This document shows, in pieces, positions 57,037-64,000 of a DNA stretch of 64,000 nt; within the stretch, counting starts at the first letter, position 1, and every line of letters begins with the position of its first letter. The DNA is from Arthrobacter sp. ISL-65 (GTDB lineage Bacteria; Actinomycetota; Actinomycetes; Actinomycetales; Micrococcaceae), in NCBI RefSeq assembly GCF_018613795.1, contig NZ_JAGGPN010000005.1, positions 1 to 64,000 on the forward strand, in the 5' to 3' direction. Under the pieces are notes generated by a model, which was given only the letters and a program-made list of their open reading frames with translations, was not told where the DNA came from and searched no databases. Position numbers and translations under genes: made by a program.

Positions 57037-57519
57037 GTGGACCCAAGTGCCTGGATTTGGATCGTCGTTGTAATCGTCGTCATTGCACTCGTTGTGGTGC
57101 TTCTGATGTCCAGCCGCAAGCGCAGGGAGGCGTTCCGGCAGAAGCGCGATGAGCAGAACCGCCAGCACGCAGCCGAGATCCGCAGGAAAGCGGAGAATGC
57201 CGATCTTGAGGCGCGCGAAAACGCGGCGGGGGCCATGCACGCCAAGGCTGATGCCGAGAAAGCCCAGGTAGAGGCTGCCCGGCTTCGCCAGGAGGCCGAG
57301 CAAAAGCAGTCGGCTGCCCAGGACCTCCGGACGGATGCCGAGAAGCACCAGTACAAGGCGAACGCCCTTGACCCGGACGTGGACGAGGACGGCAACCGGC
57401 GCGAGGATGCACGGGCGGATGCCGGAACTGATGATGGTCGGGCCGCCGATGCACGGAACGCCCGCTCGGATGCCGACGCCAGCACTGACGCTACCCGGCG
57501 GGACACTCCGCGCGAGTAG
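57037..57519 (+). CDS. One-helix membrane protein with coiled coil
   Basis: The 160-residue protein starts MDPSAWIWIVVVIVVIALVVVLLM, a single membrane helix. It is followed by about 75 residues of charged heptad-like sequence (KRDEQNRQHAAEIRRKAENADLEARENAAGAMHAKADAEKAQ) that should form a coiled coil, then an acidic Asp/Ala-rich disordered tail. This layout recalls stress-related membrane-anchored proteins of actinobacteria, but no family is certain. The GTG start has GAGAGG 12 bases upstream. It is divergent from the disordered protein gene across the palindrome. Confidence 0.7.
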   Translation: MDPSAWIWIVVVIVVIALVVVLLMSSRKRREAFRQKRDEQNRQHAAEIRRKAENADLEARENAAGAMHAKADAEKAQVEAARLRQEAEQKQSAAQDLRTDAEKHQYKANALDPDVDEDGNRREDARADAGTDDGRAADARNARSDADASTDATRRDTPRE

Positions 57520-57563
57520 GCTGCCGTCGGTTGTCTGCACCAGCGGAAGTCGGTGCGAGGGTA

Positions 57564-58628
57564 TTAGCGGCGGCGGGTGAGGCCAAGGAGGCTGCGCCGC
57601 GGTTTGAGCGGTGGAGAGGCCGGCACGCCGGCGCCTTTGCCCATGCCGTCAATCACCTCTCGGATGGCCTCAAGTGAGGGCGTGTGCGGCTCCCAGCCGA
57701 GCTCGTTCCGGATCCGCCCGGTGTCCATGATCGGTGCACCCGCAGCCATCTCCACCCACCCCGAGTCCGTCTGTTGAAGCCGCAGCCGCCAGGTGGCGCC
57801 GACAAAGGCGCGCAGCGCCCGGACCGGTACGGGGAGGATTCTCCGCGCCGAAAAAAGCCTGGCCAGGTTTTGCGGCGTGACCACCGGTTCGGACGCCACG
57901 TTGAAGGCCCCGCTGGCCCTGCGCTCAAGCACGCGCCAGTACGCGTCCGCGACGTCGTCGGCATGCACCGCCTGGAAGACCAGTTCGTCGGGGATCGGCA
58001 ATACCGGCAACACCGGCCGGCGCGGTACGAATCTCGGGTGGACCCACCCCAGGAAGTACCTGCCGATTTCGCTTCCGGCCTCCGCCTGGAAGATGAGTCC
58101 GGGGCGCAGTCTCGCCACAGCAACCGAGGGATTGTCCGCCGCGAACCCGTCCAGCAGCTTTTCCTGCTCCGCCTTGTGCCGGCTGTAATGTGAGCCCTCC
58201 ATGCCTCCCGCCGGCCAGGATTCGTCCACGCGGCGGTCCTTAGGCGACTTGCTGTACGCGCCCACCGAGGAGGCGCATACTACGTGGTGCACGCCTGCGT
58301 CCCGGGCGGCCGCCAGTACGTTCGCCGTGCCGGTGACATTGGTGCGGTGCAGCAGTGGGAGATTCCGGTTCGGTTGGATCTGCCAGGCCAGATGCACCAC
58401 AGCGTCTGCGCCGGCAAAGGCCTTGGCCAGGTTCTGTGCGGCACCGTCACCGCCCACGTCCAGGGTGTGCCATTCGACGTTGGCGTACGGTGGCCGTGAA
58501 GTGTCTGGCGCGCGTCGGCTGATGCCCACCAGTTCCAGTCCACCCGGGTGTTCCTGCCTTGCCTCATGGAGCCTGCGAAGGAGTGCTGTTCCCGCATTGC
58601 CGCTGGCGCCGGTGATCGCTATACGCAT
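57564..58628 (-). CDS. NAD-dependent epimerase/dehydratase family protein
   Basis: The 354-residue extended SDR begins MRIAITGASGNAGTALLRRLHEA, the cofactor-binding Gly motif. It has VVHLAWQIQPNRN, NVTGTANVLAAARDAGVHHVVCASSVGAYS and YSRHKAEQEKLL (catalytic Tyr and Lys). FQAVHADDVADAYWRVLERRASGAFNVAS is the usual epimerase segment. The C-terminal 70 residues are less conserved. ATG at 58628 follows GGAAGGCATTTC. Substrate unknown; it is divergent from the sigma factor gene. Confidence 0.92.
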   Translation of the reverse strand: MRIAITGASGNAGTALLRRLHEARQEHPGGLELVGISRRAPDTSRPPYANVEWHTLDVGGDGAAQNLAKAFAGADAVVHLAWQIQPNRNLPLLHRTNVTGTANVLAAARDAGVHHVVCASSVGAYSKSPKDRRVDESWPAGGMEGSHYSRHKAEQEKLLDGFAADNPSVAVARLRPGLIFQAEAGSEIGRYFLGWVHPRFVPRRPVLPVLPIPDELVFQAVHADDVADAYWRVLERRASGAFNVASEPVVTPQNLARLFSARRILPVPVRALRAFVGATWRLRLQQTDSGWVEMAAGAPIMDTGRIRNELGWEPHTPSLEAIREVIDGMGKGAGVPASPPLKPRRSLLGLTRRR

Positions 58629-58733
58629 GAAATGCCTTCCGTCCGTTGCCTGAAACGTGACTGCCGGGCCGCCTGGTAACGGTGCCGTGGCCCTGGTGCT
58701 TCTTTCGAGCCTAACGCCTGGGGCCATTGTGTA

Positions 58734-58747
58734 ATAAGCACGCTTAT
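58734..58747. promoter_or_regulatory. Related palindrome upstream of the sigma factor gene
   Basis: ATAAGCACGCTTAT is symmetric at six of seven positions per arm and shares TAAGCA..TTA with copies A and B. It lies 64 bases before the sigma factor ATG. The match is weaker than between copies A and B. Confidence 0.5.
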
Positions 58748-58811
58748 GTTTTCCTTCTTCTAAGTCTTGCCGCAGGCTTTCTCGAGCTCCCAATCGAAGG
58801 AACCCACGACA

Positions 58812-59762
58812 ATGCCAGAAACTCCGCCCTCTTTGTCCGTGACCGGCCCGCCCCGGGCAGCACCCCGGCCTGTGTACCCGCCTGTGAACCCGGTAGTGCC
58901 CCAGACGGGGCAGCTGCACGATGCTTTCCAGAACCAACTGGTGCTCAACTACCTAGATCTGGCGGAATCGCTCGCCTCGCGATTTGCAGCCCGGGGACGG
59001 GAGCGCTCAGACCTGGTCCAGGTGGCCTACCTGGGGCTCATCAAGGCCGCCCGCGGCTTCGATGAAGAGAAGGGCGAAAGCTTCCCTGCCTACGCGGCGC
59101 CCACCATCAGCGGCGAACTCAAGCGCTTCTTGCGGGACCGGTGCTGGACCGTCCGGCCGCCGCGGCGCATCCAGGACGTCCGGACGCAGCTCCTGCACAC
59201 TGCCCCGGACCTGGCCCAGTCGCTGGGCCGTGTTCCCTCGGCGCAGGAATTGGCCAGCGAACTGGGCGTCACCCCGGCTGACGTCCGGGAAGCGCAGGCA
59301 GCCGGCAGCAGCATGCATCCCGACTCGCTGGACAGCCCGGATCCCTGGGGCGGGCCAACCATGGGCGAGGGGCTGGTCTCCCCGGACCAGCCGATCGAGC
59401 ACCTCGAAGAACTCGTCTGCCTCCACGAGGCAATCCAGGAGCTGGACCCTGACGACCGGGAGATGCTGTACCGGCGCTACTTCCGCGAGGAGACCCAGGT
59501 GGAACTCGGCAAACGGTTCGGCATCTCCCAGATGCAGGTGTCCCGGCGGCTGTCCCGGATCCTAGTCTGGCTGCAGCGCCGGCTGCTCGATGAGGAGGAT
59601 GGGGACGGCGGCAGCGCCCGCAGCGCCAGGGCGGGCAGCGATCGGGCCAGCGCGGATCAGGCGAGCCGGAGCTGCCCCACAGCCGCCAGGACATCCTCCA
59701 CTGAAACTGCCAGCAGGGCCGGATCAGGAGTGGCCGCGAAGGTGTCGCCGCGGCGCACCTGA
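58812..59762 (+). CDS. SigB/SigF-like RNA polymerase sigma factor
   Basis: The 316-residue protein is a group 3 sigma factor. Region 2 is DLVQVAYLGLIKAARGFDEEKGESFPAYAAPTISGELKRFLRDRCW, region 3 lies about residues 125-190, and region 4 has TQVELGKRFGISQMQVSRRLSRILVWLQ as its helix-turn-helix. The VRPPRRIQDVR segment after region 2 is characteristic of SigB/SigF/SigG stress sigmas. The C-terminal 55 residues are a Ser/Ala/Arg-rich extension, longer than usual. AAGGAACCCACGACA precedes the ATG. No anti-sigma gene lies beside it. The 3' end overlaps the convergent GT9 gene by 106 bases. Confidence 0.93.
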   Translation: MPETPPSLSVTGPPRAAPRPVYPPVNPVVPQTGQLHDAFQNQLVLNYLDLAESLASRFAARGRERSDLVQVAYLGLIKAARGFDEEKGESFPAYAAPTISGELKRFLRDRCWTVRPPRRIQDVRTQLLHTAPDLAQSLGRVPSAQELASELGVTPADVREAQAAGSSMHPDSLDSPDPWGGPTMGEGLVSPDQPIEHLEELVCLHEAIQELDPDDREMLYRRYFREETQVELGKRFGISQMQVSRRLSRILVWLQRRLLDEEDGDGGSARSARAGSDRASADQASRSCPTAARTSSTETASRAGSGVAAKVSPRRT

Positions 59763-60601
59763 GCGTCAGTCAGCACGATGTGCGGTCCCGGCGGCGGCCC
59801 CCAGACCTCGGCCGGGGCCGGACCGAAAAGCACCACCGAAGGCCGCGAATACGCTGAGGCGAGGTGCGCCGCACCGGTGTCCGCGGACACCACAAGCCGG
59901 GACTCCGCGATGGCGGCCATGAATTCGGCCAGCCGCAGCCGCCCCGCCAGGACGTGGTTTTCCGGGAGCCCCGCGAGCCGTGCAACATCCAGCGCCCGCC
60001 GCCGTTCCGCCGAGCTGCCGGTGAACACCACCCGGTGGCCATCCTCTGAGAGGGTGCGGGCCACTTCGGCAAAGCGGTCCTCGGGCCATAGCCGGCTGCC
60101 GTAGGCGGCCCCCACGTGCAGCACCGTGGCCCCCGGGCACGGGCTGGGAACGGCCGGCGGGAGGAGACGGAAATCGTCAGGTTCTGCCTCGATGCCGTGC
60201 CACTGCAAGAGCCTGGTCCACCGCTCCCGCTCATGGATTTCCTCCAACCAGGCCGGACCCGGCCGCGCGGAGGTCCGGTGGCCGACGATGGTCCTGGGCC
60301 GGACGGCGGCGAGCCGGGCCTCGCTTTCCGGTCCGCTGCCGTGCAGGTTCACGGCGACGTCGACCTTGCCGGCCTCGATGGGGATCGGAACATCGAGGCC
60401 GTGGGTGGGAAGCAGGTCATAGCCGCCCACGAGCGCCAGCGCATCTTCCAGCCAGTCCTGGGCCGCATAGAGCATGCGGTGTTCCGGATAGGCGCGCCGC
60501 AGGGCGCGGAGAGCCGGCACAGCAACCAGCAAGTCGCCCAGCTTCAGTGCCCGCAGGACCAGTAGGACCGGTTGTTCGTGCTTGGCGTTCGGTGCTCCCA
60601 C
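59657..60601 (-). CDS. Family 9 (heptosyltransferase-like) glycosyltransferase
   Basis: The 314-residue GT-B protein has the GT9 N-terminal motif VLLVLRALKLGDLLVAVPALRALRRAYPEH and the C-terminal donor region LVVSADTGAAHLASAYSRPSVVLFGP, as in ADP-heptose:LPS heptosyltransferases. It starts with GTG after AAAGGACGGCA. A Gram-positive lacks LPS, so the acceptor must be another surface glycan. It is divergent from the heptose-type phosphatase gene and part of the glycan cluster. Confidence 0.92.
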   Translation of the reverse strand: MGAPNAKHEQPVLLVLRALKLGDLLVAVPALRALRRAYPEHRMLYAAQDWLEDALALVGGYDLLPTHGLDVPIPIEAGKVDVAVNLHGSGPESEARLAAVRPRTIVGHRTSARPGPAWLEEIHERERWTRLLQWHGIEAEPDDFRLLPPAVPSPCPGATVLHVGAAYGSRLWPEDRFAEVARTLSEDGHRVVFTGSSAERRRALDVARLAGLPENHVLAGRLRLAEFMAAIAESRLVVSADTGAAHLASAYSRPSVVLFGPAPAEVWGPPPGPHIVLTDAQVRRGDTFAATPDPALLAVSVEDVLAAVGQLRLA

Positions 60602-60717
60602 TGCCGTCCTTTCTCGTCTTCAGGCCGGCCCGGCTCGGCCGCCTGTCGAGGAGTCTAGCGGAGAAGAAGTAGGCAGCCTTTTGTTTAGGTCTCACGTGGG
60701 CGGGGAACGAAGGGGAT

Positions 60718-61284
60718 ATGGCAAGTGATGCTTCTACGCTCAAGGCTGTGCTTTTCGACCGGGACGGGACGCTTGTGGTTGACGTGCCTTACAACGGCGA
60801 CCCGCAGAGGGTCACGCCCTTTCCCGGTGCGCGGAAAGTCCTCGACGAAGTGCGCAGCTTGGGACTGGCCACCGGCGTGCTGAGTAACCAGTCGGGCATT
60901 GCCCGCGGCCTCCTGACAGCCGAGGAGGTGGACAACGTGAACGCGCGGGTGGAGGACCTGCTGGGCCCTTTTGACGTCTGGGAGGTCTGCCCGCACGGGG
61001 CCGGGGACGGCTGCCTGTGCCGGAAGCCCGCGCCGGGCATGATCCACAGCGCCTGCCGGCGCCTTGGCATCGAGCCGTCGGAGGCGGCGTTCATCGGTGA
61101 CATCGGCAGCGACGTCGAGGCGGCCGTGGCCGCCGGTGCACGGGGTGTCCTGGTTCCCACTCCGCAGACCAGAGCCGAAGAAGTCGAGGCCGCCGCCGAG
61201 GTAGCCGCGGACCTCGAGCAGGCCGTCGCGCTGTTGTTTGGGGAGCTGCTGCTCCGGGGACCGGTGCTTCGAGGACCGGCATGA
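60718..61284 (+). CDS. HAD-IIIA phosphatase, GmhB-like (heptose bisphosphate phosphatase)
   Basis: The 188-residue protein has the HAD motifs LFDRDGTLVVDVPYNGDP, LSNQSGIARG, RKPAPGMI and FIGDIGSDVEAA. It also has the GmhB zinc-binding cluster CPHGAGDGCLC. GmhB removes the C7 phosphate of D-glycero-D-manno-heptose 1,7-bisphosphate; histidinol phosphatases are related. Neighbouring GT9 genes favour the heptose role. AAGGGGAT precedes the ATG. It ends in an ATGA overlap with the next GT9 gene. Confidence 0.9.
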   Translation: MASDASTLKAVLFDRDGTLVVDVPYNGDPQRVTPFPGARKVLDEVRSLGLATGVLSNQSGIARGLLTAEEVDNVNARVEDLLGPFDVWEVCPHGAGDGCLCRKPAPGMIHSACRRLGIEPSEAAFIGDIGSDVEAAVAAGARGVLVPTPQTRAEEVEAAAEVAADLEQAVALLFGELLLRGPVLRGPA

Positions 61285-62357
61285 GCAGGGTCCTGGTGGC
61301 CCGGCTGGACAGCGTCGGTGACGTCCTCCTGGCAGGCCCGGCAGTCCGTGCCGTGGCGAACGGACGGCGGGCCGACGGCGGCAGCCCCAACGACGTCGTC
61401 GTGCTTTGCGGACCGCAGGGCCAGTCGGCAGCCTCGCTGCTGCCCCACGTGGCCGACGTTTATTCCTGGGATTCCCCGTGGATCAGCAACCCCGCTCCGG
61501 CGGTCACAGGACCGCATCTGGACTCGCTGGTGGGCTATGTCCGGAATTCCCGCATCACCGAGGCAGTCATCCTCACCTCCTTCCACCAGTCGCCGCTTCC
61601 GCTGGCGCTCCTCCTGCGCCTGGCCGGCGTGGAGCGCATCACCGGCGCGTCCACTGACTACGCTGGCTCCCTCCTGGACGTCAGGCTGAAACCCGGCGAG
61701 GACTTTCCCGAGGACCAGCCGGAGTCCGTGCGGGCGCTCGGGATCGCCCGGGCGGCGGGCTTCCGGCTCAAGACGGGTGACGACGGAAAGCTCATGGTCA
61801 AGGACCCTCCCGGCATCCGGCACCTGGTGGGGGAGGGCCCCTACGTGGTGGTCCACCCGGGGGCAACGGTCCCAGCCCGGGCCTGGCCCCCGCTGCACCA
61901 TGCGGCGGCCGTGGAGCTGCTGGAGGGCGCCGGCCACCGGGTGGTGGTGACCGGCGGTCCGGGGGAAACAGCCCTCACCGCAACCGTGGCCGGCCCCTCC
62001 GCCATCGATCTGGGCGGCCGGACGGATTTGTCAACGTTGTCCGGCGTCCTCGCCAACGCGGACGTCGTGGTCACCGGAAACACGGGGCCCGCCCACCTGG
62101 CTGCCGCGGTCGGAACCCCCGTGGTGAGCCTGTTTTCGCCAGTCGTGCCGGCCGTCCGCTGGGCGCCCTACGGTGTTCCGCTGGAACTGCTGGGCGACCA
62201 GAACGCGCCGTGCCGGCTCAGCCGCGCACGCGACTGTCCGGTACCGGGACATCCCTGCCTCAGCTCTGTTTCGCCGGAGCAGGTGGTGGAAGCGGTCGAA
62301 CGCCTGCTGAGTGGTGTCTCCTCCCTCAGCACACGGAGAAAGGTCCGGAAACAATGA
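61281..62357 (+). CDS. Family 9 glycosyltransferase
   Basis: The 358-residue protein has the GT9 signatures VLVARLDSVGDVLLAGPAVRAVAN at the start, VVHPGATVPARAWPP, and VVVTGNTGPAHLAAAVGTPVVSLFSP in the C-terminal donor domain. A Cys-rich tail segment (NAPCRLSRARDCPVPGHPCLSSV) is found in some heptosyltransferases. It is the second GT9 in the cluster and is coupled to both neighbours by ATGA overlaps. Confidence 0.92.
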   Translation: MSRVLVARLDSVGDVLLAGPAVRAVANGRRADGGSPNDVVVLCGPQGQSAASLLPHVADVYSWDSPWISNPAPAVTGPHLDSLVGYVRNSRITEAVILTSFHQSPLPLALLLRLAGVERITGASTDYAGSLLDVRLKPGEDFPEDQPESVRALGIARAAGFRLKTGDDGKLMVKDPPGIRHLVGEGPYVVVHPGATVPARAWPPLHHAAAVELLEGAGHRVVVTGGPGETALTATVAGPSAIDLGGRTDLSTLSGVLANADVVVTGNTGPAHLAAAVGTPVVSLFSPVVPAVRWAPYGVPLELLGDQNAPCRLSRARDCPVPGHPCLSSVSPEQVVEAVERLLSGVSSLSTRRKVRKQ

Positions 62358-63448
62358 GAATCCTGCTCTGGCACGTGCACGGGTCGTGGACGGACGCCTT
62401 TGTCCGCGGCCGGCACGAGTACCTGCTGCCGGTCCTGCCCGGCGGCGGTCCCTGGGGGCTGGGCCGGGCGGGCCGGCCCTGGCCAGCTTCCGTGCGGGAG
62501 GTCGCGCTCGCGGAGCTGGACGCCGGCAGCATTGACGCCGTCGTGCTTCAGCGTCCGGAGGAAGCCGCGGAGGTGATGCGCGTCCTGGGCCGCCGGGCCG
62601 GCGTCGATCTTCCGGCCGTGTACGTGGAACACAACACCCCGAAAGGTGATGTTCCCTTCACCGTCCATCCGCTCGGGGATCAGAACGGCATCCCGATCGT
62701 CCACGTGACCCATTTCAACGAGTTGTTCTGGGACAGCGGCCGCGCACCGACCAAGGTCATCGAGCACGGCATCGCGGACCCCGGCTGCCTTTACACGGGC
62801 GAGGTTCCGGAGCTGGGCGTGGTGGTCAACGAACCGGTGCGCCGCGGACGGGTGACGGGCACGGACCTGCTGCCCCGCTTCGCCACCGCAGCCCCGCTTC
62901 AGGTCTTCGGCATGGGCGGCGACGGGCTGGCGCAGGCTACGGGAATTCCTTCGGCGCACCTCACGGTCCGGGGCGATCTGAAGACCGCGGAGCTCCACCG
63001 TGAACTGGCGCGCTGCCGGGCATACCTGCACCCGTTGCGCTGGACTTCCCTTGGGCTGGCGCTGCTGGAGGCGATGCATCTCGGCATGCCGGTCCTGGCG
63101 CTGGCCACCACCGAGGCGGCACGGGCCGTCCCGCCTGAGGCAGGCTGCATCTCCACTGACGTGGAGGAGCTGCGCCGGTGTGCCCGGCAGCTGGTCCACG
63201 ATCCGGAGGAGGCCCGACGGCGGGGCCAAGTTGCCCGGGAGGCGGTGCTGGAGCGCTATGGGCTGGAACGTTTCCTGGCCGACTGGGATGAGCTGCTGGC
63301 GGATCTTGTGCCGGCCCGCGGCGGAGGGAAAGTGCAGGGGGAGGGGCGGCAGCAGGGGTCTTTGGAGGGGGCGGCATCCGGCGATGCAGCTTTGAAGGGG
63401 TCCGGACCGGATGCCCTCACCGCGGCGCGAGAAGGGAATATGCATTGA
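62354..63448 (+). CDS. GT-B glycosyltransferase (GT4-like)
   Basis: The 364-residue protein begins MRILLWHVHGSWTDAFVRGRHEYLLPVLPGG and has the C-terminal GT-B donor half (HPLRWTSLGLALLEAMHLGMPVLALATTEAARAVP), with the EAM motif that binds the nucleotide sugar. The last 50 residues are Gly/Ala-rich and disordered. It overlaps the preceding GT9 by ATGA and the following glycosyltransferase by four bases. Confidence 0.88.
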   Translation: MRILLWHVHGSWTDAFVRGRHEYLLPVLPGGGPWGLGRAGRPWPASVREVALAELDAGSIDAVVLQRPEEAAEVMRVLGRRAGVDLPAVYVEHNTPKGDVPFTVHPLGDQNGIPIVHVTHFNELFWDSGRAPTKVIEHGIADPGCLYTGEVPELGVVVNEPVRRGRVTGTDLLPRFATAAPLQVFGMGGDGLAQATGIPSAHLTVRGDLKTAELHRELARCRAYLHPLRWTSLGLALLEAMHLGMPVLALATTEAARAVPPEAGCISTDVEELRRCARQLVHDPEEARRRGQVAREAVLERYGLERFLADWDELLADLVPARGGGKVQGEGRQQGSLEGAASGDAALKGSGPDALTAAREGNMH

Positions 63449-64000
63449 AGATCTCAATGATTTCGGAACACGCCAGTCCTTTGGCAGCGCTTGGCGGAGT
63501 GGACGCTGGCGGCCAGAACGTCCATGTGGCGGCCCTTTCGTCGGCACTGGCCCGTCGGGGCCACCGGGTAACGGTCTACACGAGGCGTGACTCGCCGGAT
63601 TTGCCCACGAGGGTGCGCGTGCATCCCCGGCTCGAGGTGGTGCACGTGGACGCCGGGCCGGCCGAACATGTGCCTAAGGACGAGCTGCTGCCCTTCATGG
63701 GCGCCCTGGCGGACGGCGTGGTCCAGGACTGGGGCGACTCGCCGCCGCACGTGGTGCACGGCCACTTCTGGATGTCCGGCGTCGCCGCGCTGGACGCCGC
63801 ACGCCGTGAGCCGGGCGGCTTCCGGGTGCCCGTGGTGCAGACCTTCCACGCATTGGGCACGGTCAAGCGCCGCCACCAGGGCGCCGCCGACACGAGCCCG
63901 GCCGAGAGGCGTTTCCTCGAACCGTCCGTGGGCCGGTCGGCGGACCGGATCGTGGCCACGTGCTCCGACGAAGTGTTCGAGCTGAGGGCGATGGGGATCG
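63445..64000 (+). CDS. Glycosyltransferase (GT4-type), partial, runs off the right edge
   Basis: The first 185 codons are present. The N-terminus MKISMISEHASPLAALGGVDAGGQ and the SALARRGHRVTVYTRRDSP, HGHFWMSGVAALDAAR and QTFHALGTVKRRHQG segments are typical of sucrose-phosphate-synthase-like GT4 enzymes of actinobacteria. A TTG start at 63445 gives this conserved N-terminus; ATG 63457 is the alternative. The donor domain lies outside the window. Confidence 0.9.
   Translation, partial: MKISMISEHASPLAALGGVDAGGQNVHVAALSSALARRGHRVTVYTRRDSPDLPTRVRVHPRLEVVHVDAGPAEHVPKDELLPFMGALADGVVQDWGDSPPHVVHGHFWMSGVAALDAARREPGGFRVPVVQTFHALGTVKRRHQGAADTSPAERRFLEPSVGRSADRIVATCSDEVFELRAMGI

Noticed and set aside
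1..64000. CRISPR arrays, tRNA or rRNA genes, transposases, prophage genes
   Set aside because: I looked for regular direct repeats with spacers, tRNA-like arms and integrase or transposase motifs and saw none.

Overview
The window is high-GC actinobacterial chromosome. Gene content and protein style point to Micrococcaceae, most likely Arthrobacter or Pseudarthrobacter: a DUF222/HNH-type gene remnant, a desferrioxamine-type siderophore operon, Ku plus POL-PE-LIG LigD, a DUF6458-like small membrane protein, PTS fructose genes with a DeoR-type regulator, and a SigB/SigF-like sigma factor. No rRNA, tRNA, CRISPR array, phage or insertion sequence was seen. Genes are densely packed, with many 4-base ATGA overlaps and hairpins at convergent ends.

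Layout. 1-930: a decayed DUF222 (HNH endonuclease family) gene with a partial second copy of its 5' end. 985-4706: small stress and membrane proteins, an aldo/keto reductase, a CDP-alcohol phosphatidyltransferase and dodecin. 4782-8975: a FadR-type regulator divergent from a catabolic operon (four-carbon acid sugar kinase, 3-hydroxyacid-type dehydrogenase, class II aldolase), with a perfect palindromic operator between them. 9121-11847: acyltransferase, GNAT and two small proteins. 12134-17668: desABCD-type hydroxamate siderophore operon behind an iron box. 17689-22850: SDR, FUSC, MHS-family symporter, small proteins. 22946-27563: non-homologous end joining (ligD, ku) with a Rho_N/SAP-like protein and an SRPBCC protein. 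27824-32037: fruR-fruK-fruA-ptsH. 32255-39863: DUF6458-like protein, carboxylesterase, a LacI-type-operator-controlled pgmB plus GH65 phosphorylase operon, an MFS pseudogene, two unknowns and pxpA. 39875-46416: DUF445, GDPD, AzlCD, a SIS protein, TetR, a thiamine-binding-like protein and an O-methyltransferase. 46536-51802: a secreted VCBS-repeat protein, multicopper oxidase, signal peptidase I, Dps. 51845-55184: a three-gene cassette (acyl-CoA dehydrogenase, PIG-L/methyltransferase, GT2) that has accumulated tandem repeats and a frameshifting deletion. 55249-59762: YihY, stress-type small proteins, an epimerase and a sigma factor. 59657-64000: a glycan cluster (two GT9 enzymes, a GmhB-type phosphatase, two GT4-type enzymes) that runs off the right edge.

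The most interesting signal is a palindrome built on TAAGCATG..TTA. Two copies, 55 kb apart, are identical at 21 of 22 positions, and weaker relatives lie upstream of the SRPBCC gene and the sigma factor. It looks like the operator of an unidentified regulator of stress-type genes. Other notable points are a paralogous pair of tiny proteins of unknown function, a 16-bp inverted repeat that may be a dispersed element, several operators placed exactly over promoters, and heptose-type glycan genes in a Gram-positive.
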